A program made the translations under genes and the position numbers. From the NCBI GenBank assembly GCA_002344965.1, contig DDUU01000051.1, forward strand, positions 186,001-250,000: a DNA stretch of 64,000 nt. Direction: 5' to 3'. How positions within the stretch are numbered: the stretch's first letter is position 1; each line of letters starts with the position of its first letter. This DNA is from Candidatus Tepidiaquacellales bacterium UBA2330 (GTDB taxonomy: Bacteria; Bacteroidota; Ignavibacteria; Tepidaquicellales; Tepidaquicellaceae). Below, piece after piece: positions 44,506-53,079 of this stretch. A model generated the notes under the pieces. That model made no database searches and had not been told where the DNA came from. It saw only the letters and a program-made list of their open reading frames with translations.

Positions 44506-45531
44506 TTATTTCAGAAGCACCATTCTTCTTGAGCTCCGGATAATCCCGTCAGCTTCAAGTCTGTATATATATATTCCGCTGGGGAAATTTTTACCGTCAA
44601 AATTTACAGTGTAATTTCCCGGTGACTGCCTTTCATTTATCAGCGTTAACAGTTCGTTTCCCAAAACATCATAAATTTTAAGTTTTACATCCATTGAAGA
44701 TTTATTAATTGCCGGAAGAATGTAATTTATTTTCGTAAAAGGATTAAACGGATTCGGAAAGTTCTGATAAAGCATATATTCATTTACAGAAATATCACCT
44801 TCTGAATTTATTCCTGTCAGCGTCCAGTTATTATAAAGTGTCTGCAAAGAGTCGATCGGATCCCTTCCGAAAGGAGCATTAAGTGCTTTGATATTCAGAT
44901 ATAATATTCCCAGTGTATCAGCAGGTTTTGCAATTCTTATAAATGCTGACCTCGAAGAAGTATTCCAGCTTGCACATCTTGTGTCAGCTCCGATAACTTT
45001 TGCTCCCTGCAACGCCGCCATTAATTTATCAGAAAGAGAACCCGGAGTATTCAGAAACCGCGCTTCCATCGAATCAAGTATCGGCTGACCTGAGAGTATA
45101 TTTCCCGCTATGACATAATTCGGACCGAGTATATGATTTTTATAATTTAAACAATTAACTCCCGTATAACCTGCCCGTTTCGGAGTTCCGTTACCTTTGT
45201 TTATAATGAGATATTGTCTGACAGTAGGATTGTTCTGAGCATCGTGCGCAACAAGCGAGTCAATAATCGCCTGCGGATCCAGTCTCAGCAGCATCAGAGA
45301 CCTTGCATAATTCTGATTTGAAGAAAGCCAGGAAGCCTGCGTATGAACTATCCCCCAGCCCGGAAATACATCCGTAAGTATTGTGCAGTCGTTTACACAG
45401 GATGCGCCTGCGCTGCCGACTTCACCCGTAACTGTGTCGATTGCACAGATTGAAAATGTATCCTGTGAGTATACAGTGCGGTTCGTTAAGAATATTAAAA
45501 ATAAAATTAAAATCAGTGATACGGTTTTCAT
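44506..45531 (-). CDS. Secreted DUF1028 protein with T9SS sorting domain
   Basis: The 341-residue protein has a signal peptide to TVYSQD. The DUF1028 domain spans about residues 25-245: SICAIDTVTGEVGSAGASCV, GIVHTQASWLSSNQNYARS, RQYLIINKGNG, GPNYVIAGNIL and GADTRCA. DUF1028 has an Ntn-hydrolase-like fold of unknown reaction. The C-terminal 80 residues are a type A sorting domain (LYQNFPNPFNPFTKINY, DVLGNEL, PSGIYIYRLEADG). The cysteines CVNDC and the single TRCA could pair. It ends 38 bases from the lipoprotein gene, tail to tail. Confidence 0.85.
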   Translation of the reverse strand: MKTVSLILILFLIFLTNRTVYSQDTFSICAIDTVTGEVGSAGASCVNDCTILTDVFPGWGIVHTQASWLSSNQNYARSLMLLRLDPQAIIDSLVAHDAQNNPTVRQYLIINKGNGTPKRAGYTGVNCLNYKNHILGPNYVIAGNILSGQPILDSMEARFLNTPGSLSDKLMAALQGAKVIGADTRCASWNTSSRSAFIRIAKPADTLGILYLNIKALNAPFGRDPIDSLQTLYNNWTLTGINSEGDISVNEYMLYQNFPNPFNPFTKINYILPAINKSSMDVKLKIYDVLGNELLTLINERQSPGNYTVNFDGKNFPSGIYIYRLEADGIIRSSRRMVLLK

Positions 45532-45668
45532 TTGTTTTTACTTAATTTAGTAATTCAGTATAAATAGATAAAGGTATGATTTTTATTTATAAAAGATTTT
45601 GTAAATCAGAATAAAGTGCATTTATATAAAAATTTAATTAAAGTAATTTTACAAATATAAATTTTATA

Positions 45669-48600
45669 ATGGACAAAGCAGATTCTGTTTTTCTCAACCC
45701 GCGTTTCGGATTTAATTTTAAAGACCTTTTTGATCCTTTCAGACTAAAGTCTCTTACAAAAGTTTTTTTTGAATATTTCGAAAAAACGGATAAGATTAAA
45801 TATGAGCAGTTCATAAATTATTCAAATTCAAAGGGTGCGGGTCTGAATGATCTCCGGATTTCCGAAATTCTTATAGACTCCTCAATTATACTTTCTGATT
45901 TTTTAACAGAGCTTTTTAATCTTGAAAATGAAAGAAATGAATTTTTAAGCGAAGCTAATTATGTAAAAGATATTTTTGTATTTAAAAAGGAATTTGTACA
46001 AAAAGTTGTTAGAAAAAAATTTAAATCCGAAGATCTTGCTGAACTGAATTATAAAAAACTTGATGAATTTGTTTCAGATGTTAAAAAGGAAATTTTTCCG
46101 GGATTTGATTTTAAAACCGATGAAGAAAAATATACTGCGAAGATGGTACTTGAGCTTGCAGACACTGAACGAATTTATAAATGGTTTTATGAAGGAGATA
46201 AATTCGCTCCTGATAATTTTGTAATTCCGGAAGATGTAAGTTCAAATGCAAAGAAAGTCATGAGTATTCTGAATGAGAAAGGAATTTTAAAAACTGACAA
46301 TATTGATGACGGAAAGAACATATCGGATAATTATAAATATCTTATGAGTGAAATTTCTAAATGGATATTTGCCAAAATGAATTTTGATGCGGCGGCAATT
46401 CACTGGGTTTCTTTTTCTGATATTCACAAAATAGATTACGGTCATCTTGTAAATACAATATCGCCTGATCCTGATTTTCCGGAACTGTTAAAAGGTCCAG
46501 AAGAAACACACAGACGCAGATTCGGATTCAGACTTACCGATCCGCGAATGAAAAAAAGGGAAGTGCTGGAAGAGGTAGATTATTGTCTGTATTGTCATGA
46601 AAGAGAAAAGGACTCCTGCTCAAAAGGTTACGCTGACAGATCAGGAAATATAAAATCAAATCCGCTCGGTATAAAACTTGACGGCTGTCCGCTTAATGAA
46701 AAAATATCCGAGATGCAGTATGTCAGAAAACTTGGACATCCCGTTGCTTCGCTTGCACTTGTAATGATAGACAACCCAAACGTTCCGGGCACAGGTCACA
46801 GGATCTGCAATGACTGTATGAAAGGATGTATTTTTCAGACTCAGGATCCGGTTAACATTCCTCAGATAGAAACAAATGTACTTACTGATATTTTACGTCT
46901 GCCTTACGGCTATGAGATCTATTCGCTTCTTTCCAGATGGAATCCGCTGAATATCAGACAACCGGAAACTCTTCCTTACAACGGAAAGAATGTTCTGATT
47001 GCCGGACTAGGACCTGCAGGCTACACGTTAGCTCAGTTTCTGCTTAATGAAGGTTTCGGAGTAATTGGCATAGACGGACTCAAGATCGAAAAAATTCATA
47101 AAAAATATACAGGCGTAAAAAATAAAAATGGTTTTGAAATTTTCCCGGAACCGGTAAAATATTTTGACAAAGAAATACGCGAAGACCTTGACAAGAGAGT
47201 GCTTCAGGGTTTCGGCGGTGTCTCGGAATACGGTATTACTGTGAGATGGGATAAAAATTTTCTGACTGCTATTTATATCAATCTGGCAAGAAGAGAGTTT
47301 TTCAGAATTTATGACGGAGTAAGATTCGGCGGGACAGTAACAGCTGACGACGCCTGGAAATACGGAGCCGACCACATTGCAATTGCAACCGGTGCAGGAA
47401 AGCCTACTATCATTAGAATGAAAAATAATCTAATTCGCGGTATCAGAAAAGCTTCAGACTTTCTTATGGCTCTTCAGCTTACAGGCGCTTCAAAAAAAAA
47501 CAATCTTGCTAATCTTCAGGTGCAGCTTCCCGCTGTGGTAATAGGCGGCGGACTTACCGCAATTGACGCATCAACGGAATTACTCGCTTACTATCCTGTG
47601 CAGGTTTTAAAAGCTCTTGAAAAATATAACAGCGTTTCGGAAAATTTCGGCGAAGATGTATTCTGGTCGAAACTTAATGATGAAGAAACGGAAATTATGA
47701 GAACATTTCTGGAGCATGGAAAGGAAGTCCGCTTGGAGCTGGATGAAGCTGAAAGGGAAAACAGAATGCCTGATATGTCAGCTCTGGTCAGGAAGTGGGG
47801 CGGAGTTACTATGGTTTACAGAAAAGGGCTTATTGATTCTCCTGCATACAGACTGAATCACGAAGAAATAATAGAAGCGCTCAATGAAGGAATTGAAATA
47901 GTCGAACATCTTTCTCCTGTAGAAGCAGTAAAAAATAATTTCGGGGCAGTGGAAGAGATGGTGTTTGAATTCAGTGATAAAGTAAAGATAGAAAGCAAAA
48001 GAAAAACATTAAAAACTTTCAAAGCAAAAACGGTTTTAGTGGCAGCAGGAACTTCACCGAATATTATTTATGAAAAAGAATATCCGGGTACTTTTGAACT
48101 TGATGATGACGGATATTTTTTCAAATCATACAAACTTGAAACTGCTGAGAGCGGAATTAAAAAATTAGTTTCAGCGGGAAAAGATGAAACGGGTTTTTTT
48201 ACTTCATATGAAAAAGACGGCAGGTATATAACTTTTTACGGAGACAACCATCCTGTCTATGCGGGCAATGTAGTGAAAGCTATGGCTTCGGCAAAAGATG
48301 GTTATGAAAAAATATCTGATTTATTTTATAAAGATGTAGACTCTGTCAGACAGGATTATGAAATTTCTGAATCATTAAAAGAAAATTTTTACAATACAAT
48401 TTCGAAACTCGATCATGATCTTACTGCATCTATTGTTAAAGTGGAAAGACTTACGCCTGATATTATAGAAGTTGTAATTAAAGCGCCGGCAGCTTCTCGG
48501 AATTTTGAACCGGGACAGTTTTACAGACTTCAGAATTATGAAACGGAAGCTGAGAAAATTAACGGTACAGTTTTATCAACTGAAGGACTTGCTATGACCG

Positions 48601-49448
48601 GAGCATGGACCGATAAAGATAACGGACTTATTTCAGTGATTGTTCTTGAAATGGGAGTTTCTTCAAAACTCTGCGCACGATTCAGAGAAGGTGAAAAAGT
48701 TGTTTTAATGGGACCGACCGGAAAGCCAACGGAAATTAAATCCGGGGAAAATGTACTGCTGGCGGGAGGCGGTCTTGGAAATGCTGTACTTTTTTCAATA
48801 GCAAAAAAACTTAAGGAAAAAGGAAACAATATACTCTATTTTGCGGGATATAAAAATTCTCAGGATGTTTATAAAATGGATGATGTGGAAGCCGGTACTG
48901 ATCAGGTGATTTGGAGTAATGATGCGGGTGAAAAAATTATTCCGAGACGAAGTCAGGATCTTAGTTTTAAGGGAAATATTGTCGAAGCAATGAAAGCTTA
49001 TTCAGACGGGAAACTCGGAAACAGATTTTTTGAATTCGGAAAAATTGACAGAATAATTGTCATTGGCAGCGACAGGATGATGAGAGCGGTCAAAGATGCA
49101 CGATCTGCCGTATTCGGAAATGTATTGAAAGAACATACAGCAATCGGCAGCATAAACTCGCCTATGCAGTGTATGATGAAAGAAATATGCGCTCAGTGTC
49201 TTCAGAGACATATTGATCCGGATACAGGCAGGGAAACTTTTGTCTTTTCCTGCTTCAATCAGGATCAGCATCTTGACAGAGTGGATTTTGAAAATTTAAA
49301 TCAGAGACTGAAAGCAAACTCGGTATTGGAGAAGCTAAGTGATTTTTACCTCTATACTTTATTGTCCGGTAACAGTAAAATTTTTACAGATAACGGAGGA
49401 GTAAAAGATATGGAGAGGAAAGCAGACAGTATAATGAAAGGTCATTGA
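45669..49448 (+). CDS. Large NfnB/GltD-like plus NfnA/PyrK-like flavoprotein fusion
   Basis: The protein has 1259 residues. Residues 1-290 are helical and unassigned. Residues 300-420 hold a ferredoxin-like Cys pattern as in GltD (CLYCHEREKDSC about 306, CPLN, CNDCMKGC about 380). Next is a GltD-type pyridine-nucleotide oxidoreductase with FAD site VLIAGLGPAGYTLAQFL (about 445), ATGAGKP and GGGLTAIDASTELL. From about 925 comes a PyrK/NfnA-like ferredoxin reductase (EPGQFYRLQ, LAGGGLGNAVLFSIAKKL) ending in a 2Fe-2S Cys set (QCMMKEICAQC about 1168-1178, SCF about 1194). The order equals NfnB then NfnA fused in one chain. It should shuttle electrons between NAD(P)H and an acceptor, perhaps by bifurcation; the acceptor is unknown. 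It is monocistronic. Confidence 0.8.
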   Translation: MDKADSVFLNPRFGFNFKDLFDPFRLKSLTKVFFEYFEKTDKIKYEQFINYSNSKGAGLNDLRISEILIDSSIILSDFLTELFNLENERNEFLSEANYVKDIFVFKKEFVQKVVRKKFKSEDLAELNYKKLDEFVSDVKKEIFPGFDFKTDEEKYTAKMVLELADTERIYKWFYEGDKFAPDNFVIPEDVSSNAKKVMSILNEKGILKTDNIDDGKNISDNYKYLMSEISKWIFAKMNFDAAAIHWVSFSDIHKIDYGHLVNTISPDPDFPELLKGPEETHRRRFGFRLTDPRMKKREVLEEVDYCLYCHEREKDSCSKGYADRSGNIKSNPLGIKLDGCPLNEKISEMQYVRKLGHPVASLALVMIDNPNVPGTGHRICNDCMKGCIFQTQDPVNIPQIETNVLTDILRLPYGYEIYSLLSRWNPLNIRQPETLPYNGKNVLIAGLGPAGYTLAQFLLNEGFGVIGIDGLKIEKIHKKYTGVKNKNGFEIFPEPVKYFDKEIREDLDKRVLQGFGGVSEYGITVRWDKNFLTAIYINLARREFFRIYDGVRFGGTVTADDAWKYGADHIAIATGAGKPTIIRMKNNLIRGIRKASDFLMALQLTGASKKNNLANLQVQLPAVVIGGGLTAIDASTELLAYYPVQVLKALEKYNSVSENFGEDVFWSKLNDEETEIMRTFLEHGKEVRLELDEAERENRMPDMSALVRKWGGVTMVYRKGLIDSPAYRLNHEEIIEALNEGIEIVEHLSPVEAVKNNFGAVEEMVFEFSDKVKIESKRKTLKTFKAKTVLVAAGTSPNIIYEKEYPGTFELDDDGYFFKSYKLETAESGIKKLVSAGKDETGFFTSYEKDGRYITFYGDNHPVYAGNVVKAMASAKDGYEKISDLFYKDVDSVRQDYEISESLKENFYNTISKLDHDLTASIVKVERLTPDIIEVVIKAPAASRNFEPGQFYRLQNYETEAEKINGTVLSTEGLAMTGAWTDKDNGLISVIVLEMGVSSKLCARFREGEKVVLMGPTGKPTEIKSGENVLLAGGGLGNAVLFSIAKKLKEKGNNILYFAGYKNSQDVYKMDDVEAGTDQVIWSNDAGEKIIPRRSQDLSFKGNIVEAMKAYSDGKLGNRFFEFGKIDRIIVIGSDRMMRAVKDARSAVFGNVLKEHTAIGSINSPMQCMMKEICAQCLQRHIDPDTGRETFVFSCFNQDQHLDRVDFENLNQRLKANSVLEKLSDFYLYTLLSGNSKIFTDNGGVKDMERKADSIMKGH

Positions 49449-49471
49449 ATATTTTATAAGTAAGTTCAGAA

Positions 49472-49720
49472 TTATCCGAAAAAGTTTGTAATATCAAAAA
49501 TTACTTCTTTTGTTTCACCATTGCTTAAGTTTATTTTCATCACATCATAGGATTTTTTATAATGATCTGCCGGTGACTGCTGCTGCAATTCCCGGACTTT
49601 TCCCCGGTTTCCGTAAAACATCGAAAGGTACACATATTCATTTGAAATTTCTTCCGATGTGGTTTTTGATTTTATAATTACGGCATTTTCAAAGGAGATT
49701 CCGTTACAGCCGGTAAACAA
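49472..49720 (-). pseudogene. Possible truncated small lipoprotein
   Basis: An 82-codon frame from TTG 49720 reads LFTGCNGISFENAVIIKS and ends KEVIFDITNFFG. The TGC right after the start looks like a lipobox, but the signal-peptide helix is missing and an in-frame TGA lies a few codons upstream. It is either the tail of a broken lipoprotein gene or a small cytoplasmic protein. There is no clear ribosome binding site. Low confidence. Confidence 0.3.
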
Positions 49721-49815
49721 TTCATTTAAAAAGAATCACGATGGTATTTTAAAAAAAGCTTGTCTGTAAATTTTTTAATTATCTTTTTAAATTAAATTTA
49801 AAGGTAAAAATAATT

Positions 49816-50010
49816 TTAAAAACCTTCTTCATTTTTAACTTCAGTAAAAATTATTCCTTCAGAATTAACTTTTAATAAAATTTCCATTGGTCTGCAGCAT
49901 ACTTCGCAGTCACAAATTAAATGCTGGGCTGTATTGCCGGACATTTCAGCATCTATATAATTCTTTTCCCCGCAGTAAGGGCAAAATATTTCAACATTGT
50001 CATAATTCAA
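49816..50010 (-). CDS. CPXCG-motif cysteine-rich small protein
   Basis: The 64-residue protein has FCPYCGEKNYI at the N-terminus and CDCEVCCRPMEI in the middle, the pattern of the CPXCG (PF14255) family, and most likely binds one zinc. Function unknown. It overlaps the stop of the upstream exchanger gene by 11 bases, so it is translationally coupled to it. Confidence 0.85.
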   Translation of the reverse strand: MNYDNVEIFCPYCGEKNYIDAEMSGNTAQHLICDCEVCCRPMEILLKVNSEGIIFTEVKNEEGF

Positions 50011-50959
50011 CGCCTAAAATTAAAACTAAGATATAAGCAAGATATAAAAACAGAAAAGTCATACCTTCCCATCTTTCTATTCTTCTTCCTTTTCCGGAAA
50101 AAATAAAAATGAACAATAAAATATTTGCAAAAATATTTATCCAGATTTCTGTACTGTTACTTTTTTCTACATTAACCGGGCTAATGAAAGCTGAAATTCC
50201 AAGAATGAAAAAAATATTATATATATTGGATCCGACAATATTTCCCAGCGCAATATCAACATTTTTTTTCTTTACGGCAACGATTGATGTTGCAAGTTCA
50301 GGAAGGGAAGTACCGATAGATACAATAGTTAAAGCAATCATTCTTTCTGAAATTCCAATATTGTTTGCAATATTAACCGCGCTGTTTACGATCAGCTCGC
50401 CCCCGATTACAAGCCCGGCAAGACCAACGAGAATAAATATAGTGGATTTTAATTTGGTTAAATCTTTTGCTTCAAACTCTTCATCTGAAACACCGGATTT
50501 AGCTACTTCCATACTGTATACGTGAAATATAATAAAGAAGCAGAAAAGAATTATACCGTCTATTCTGCTTAAGATATTGGTTTCAGCTTTGTCAAAAAAA
50601 ACGTCATTTGACATAAACAGTACGACAAGTCCGGCGAGTAGCGACAGCGGAATTTCAAGCCAGGTAGTATTTCTTTTTACGGACAGCGGGTAAATTAGCG
50701 AAGAAACTCCGAGTATTACAAGAACATTAAATATATTACTTCCTATAATATTTCCCAGCACCAATTGAGTATTGCCGTTTATAGCAGCAATAACATTTAC
50801 AAATAGTTCAGGCGCAGAAGTACCAAAGGCAACTATTGTAAGACCAATAACTATATCAGGAATTCCGAATTTACGTGCAAGAGAAGATGAGCCGTCAACG
50901 AGTTTATCTGCACTGAAAATTAAGATGATAAATCCTGCGATCAGTAATAAAAAATTCAT
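50000..50959 (-). CDS. Calcium/sodium antiporter (CaCA family, YrbG-like)
   Basis: The 319-residue protein has about ten membrane helices in two inverted halves. Each half carries the alpha-repeat: GLTIVAFGTSAPELFVNVIAAING with GNIIGSNIFNVLVILG, and ALTIVSIGTSLPELATSIVAV with GNIVGSNIYNIFFILG. These G-S/T-x-x-P-E and G-N-x-x-G-S-N motifs form the cation sites. It exchanges Ca2+ for Na+ across the inner membrane. It is followed by the CPXCG gene (overlap). Confidence 0.93.
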   Translation of the reverse strand: MNFLLLIAGFIILIFSADKLVDGSSSLARKFGIPDIVIGLTIVAFGTSAPELFVNVIAAINGNTQLVLGNIIGSNIFNVLVILGVSSLIYPLSVKRNTTWLEIPLSLLAGLVVLFMSNDVFFDKAETNILSRIDGIILFCFFIIFHVYSMEVAKSGVSDEEFEAKDLTKLKSTIFILVGLAGLVIGGELIVNSAVNIANNIGISERMIALTIVSIGTSLPELATSIVAVKKKNVDIALGNIVGSNIYNIFFILGISAFISPVNVEKSNSTEIWINIFANILLFIFIFSGKGRRIERWEGMTFLFLYLAYILVLILGVEL

Positions 50960-50977
50960 TAATATATTTTTAAGAAA

Positions 50978-51613
50978 TCAGTTTAAAAATTTAAAATGGT
51001 TCAGTAATATTCTTAATGAACCGTCAATCAAAATCAACGTTGATATAACTCCGCCCAGCGCTCCGCCGAGATGAGCTTCGTGACCGATATTTCCGAGCTT
51101 CTTTTTCATTCCGTAAACAGAAAACGCTATCCAGAGAAAAGCAAACAAATAAGCAGGCATTGGAATAAAAAAAACATAAAGCATGCTTTGCGGAAAGAAA
51201 ATTATATAAGAGAATACAATTCCGGATACAGCTCCGGAAGCTCCGACAGCAACATACTGAGGATCATTGTAATGAAAAACCACAGTAAGCACTGACCCGA
51301 AGATCAGACTGAAAAAATATATCAGAAAGAAATATAAACTTCCCTCAAATGCCCCGAAATTTTCTACAAAGAAATATTCAAGGAATGAACCGAAAGTATA
51401 GAGCGCAAACATATTAAAAAACAGATGCAGAAAATTTGCATGAAGAAAAGCGGATGTTATAAGCTGGTAATATTTTTTCTCATGCCAGATCTGATACGGC
51501 CACTCTGAAAATTTATACATGTATATCGGATTTCCATACATAGCCCATATAGAAATTGCAATGTTCGCAAAGAGCAGGGTTACAGTTACCGGTGAATCAG
51601 CCAATGTATTCAA
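50978..51613 (-). CDS. Rhomboid-family intramembrane serine protease
   Basis: The 211-residue protein has six hydrophobic helices. Family motifs are present: HANFLHLFFNM (loop after TM1-2), the nucleophile GASGAVSG (Ser in G-x-S-G) and the catalytic His in GHEAHLGGALGG. It cleaves transmembrane proteins within the membrane; the substrate is unknown. The start is TTG 51613. It is closely followed by the exchanger gene (18 bases). Confidence 0.9.
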   Translation of the reverse strand: MNTLADSPVTVTLLFANIAISIWAMYGNPIYMYKFSEWPYQIWHEKKYYQLITSAFLHANFLHLFFNMFALYTFGSFLEYFFVENFGAFEGSLYFFLIYFFSLIFGSVLTVVFHYNDPQYVAVGASGAVSGIVFSYIIFFPQSMLYVFFIPMPAYLFAFLWIAFSVYGMKKKLGNIGHEAHLGGALGGVISTLILIDGSLRILLNHFKFLN

Positions 51614-51631
51614 GATTATAAATTTATAATT

Positions 51632-52660
51632 TTAGTTCAATATTTTTTTTAAAAGAGACGGGCCTTCGTAAATCAGACCTGTATAAATCTGCACAAGCGA
51701 AGCTCCGCATTTTATCTTATCAGTCATATCGTCCTTACTGAATATCCCGCCGCATCCTATTAACACCGGTTTAAATCCATTCCCGGCATTTTTAATATCA
51801 TAAATTAATTTCAAAATTTCATTAGACAGCTGCTTCAGAGGTTTACCGCTGAGTCCGCCCTGTTCAACAGATATTGACTTTAAATCCGGTCTGCCGATTG
51901 TAGTATTTGTTGCAATTATCCCGTCTATATTATGTCTGATTACATTTTCATAAACAGACTCAGCTGATAGTTTATCAATGTCAGGAGATATTTTAAGAAA
52001 GACTGTTTTCATATTTACCTTTTTCTTATCCGAAATCATTCTGTTAAGAGACTGAATATTTCCCAGCAGTTCAGACAGCCGGTGATCTTCCTGAAGTGTA
52101 CGCAGTCCTTCTGTATTTGGTGAAGAGATATTTAAAGTAAAATAATCAGCAGCGTCATACAATTTTTCAAAGCAGATTATATAATCATTAACAGCGTTTT
52201 CTATTGAAGTATCTTTATTCTTCCCAATATTAACTCCTATAATAAAATCACTGCTTAAGTGTTTTTTTGTCTCGGTGATATTTTTAAAAACCTGATCTGC
52301 CCCAATATTATTAAACCCAAGACGGTTGATCAGCGCTTTATCTTTTGTAAGTCTGAACAATCTCGGTTTCGGATTTCCCTGCTGTGGCAGCGGAGTAACA
52401 GTACCAATTTCAGCGTGTGAGAAACCTATAGCATCCCAGAGTCTTAGAGCCGTTCCGTTTTTATCGAAACCGGCGGAGAGTCCGGCTTTATTTCTGAAAG
52501 TGAGATTATTAAGTGTAAACTTTTCAGAATTTTCAGGTGAGTATAAAAACTTAATAACCGGTATCAGAAATCCGGCTTTTGAAAAAAAATTTAAAACTAA
52601 ATTGTGAGCGGATTCCGGACTGAAGAGAAAGAGCAGCGGCCTAATTAAAATTTTATACAC
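51632..52660 (-). CDS. pyrD: Quinone-dependent dihydroorotate dehydrogenase (class 2)
   Basis: This 342-residue protein has the N-terminal membrane-associating helices of class 2 (YKILIRPLLFLFSPESAHNLVLNF). The barrel motifs are AGLSAGFDKNGTALRLWDAIGFSHAEIGTVTPLPQQGNP, NISSPNT (catalytic Ser), LKISPDI, GGLSGKPL and IGCGGI. It oxidises dihydroorotate to orotate, passing electrons to quinone, the fourth step of pyrimidine synthesis. The start is GTG 52660. It does not need a PyrK partner. Confidence 0.95.
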   Translation of the reverse strand: MYKILIRPLLFLFSPESAHNLVLNFFSKAGFLIPVIKFLYSPENSEKFTLNNLTFRNKAGLSAGFDKNGTALRLWDAIGFSHAEIGTVTPLPQQGNPKPRLFRLTKDKALINRLGFNNIGADQVFKNITETKKHLSSDFIIGVNIGKNKDTSIENAVNDYIICFEKLYDAADYFTLNISSPNTEGLRTLQEDHRLSELLGNIQSLNRMISDKKKVNMKTVFLKISPDIDKLSAESVYENVIRHNIDGIIATNTTIGRPDLKSISVEQGGLSGKPLKQLSNEILKLIYDIKNAGNGFKPVLIGCGGIFSKDDMTDKIKCGASLVQIYTGLIYEGPSLLKKILN

Positions 52661-52692
52661 TTTTTAATTTCAAAAAAAATAAACCTGATTAT

Positions 52693-52740
52693 AAAAAAAG
52701 TCCTTAGAAAAAAATTATATTCCAAGGACTATTACAAATT
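52693..52740 (-). terminator. Terminator after tRNA-Pro
   Basis: On the minus strand the arms AGTCCTT / AAGGACT are followed by a run of seven Ts. It lies about 45 bases downstream of the tRNA 3' end and upstream of pyrD. Confidence 0.65.
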
Positions 52741-52785
52741 TTAGCAAACACAGCAAACATTAAATAAATGCTTTGCTTTATTGAG

Positions 52786-52859
52786 TCGGAACGGCTGGAT
52801 TCGAACCAGCGACCTCCAGTTCCCAAAACTGGCGCGATACCGGGCTACGCTACGCTCCG
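52786..52859 (-). tRNA. tRNA-Pro(TGG)
   Basis: On the minus strand a 74-nt cloverleaf folds. The acceptor stem is CGGAGCG with CGTTCCG (one G-T wobble), the anticodon stem CCAGT/ACTGG encloses loop TTTGGGA with anticodon TGG, and the T-arm is GCTGG-TTCGAAT-CCAGC. The discriminator is A; CCA is not encoded. The rest of the 52661-53079 gap holds only the terminator at 52693. Confidence 0.95.
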
Positions 52860-53079
52860 TTTAAAACTATTTCGCTTCCTTTTTAAATTGCTTCTTAAAA
52901 TCACCTGTAAATTACAGAAATATCATTAACTGACTATAACGGAATACAAATCCGTCAAACATAAATTAAGTTCACAATTTAAACATTATATAAAATTTAT
53001 TCAAACCCTTTTATTGTCTGAAGAAAACATAAATTCCCGAATATGAATTTTTATATAAACTATTCCTATGAATTATATA

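Noticed and set aside
51632..52660. Pairing of pyrD with the PyrK-like domain of the 1259-residue protein
   Set aside because: This PyrD is the quinone-dependent class 2 type with catalytic Ser and an N-terminal helix pair, which does not use PyrK.
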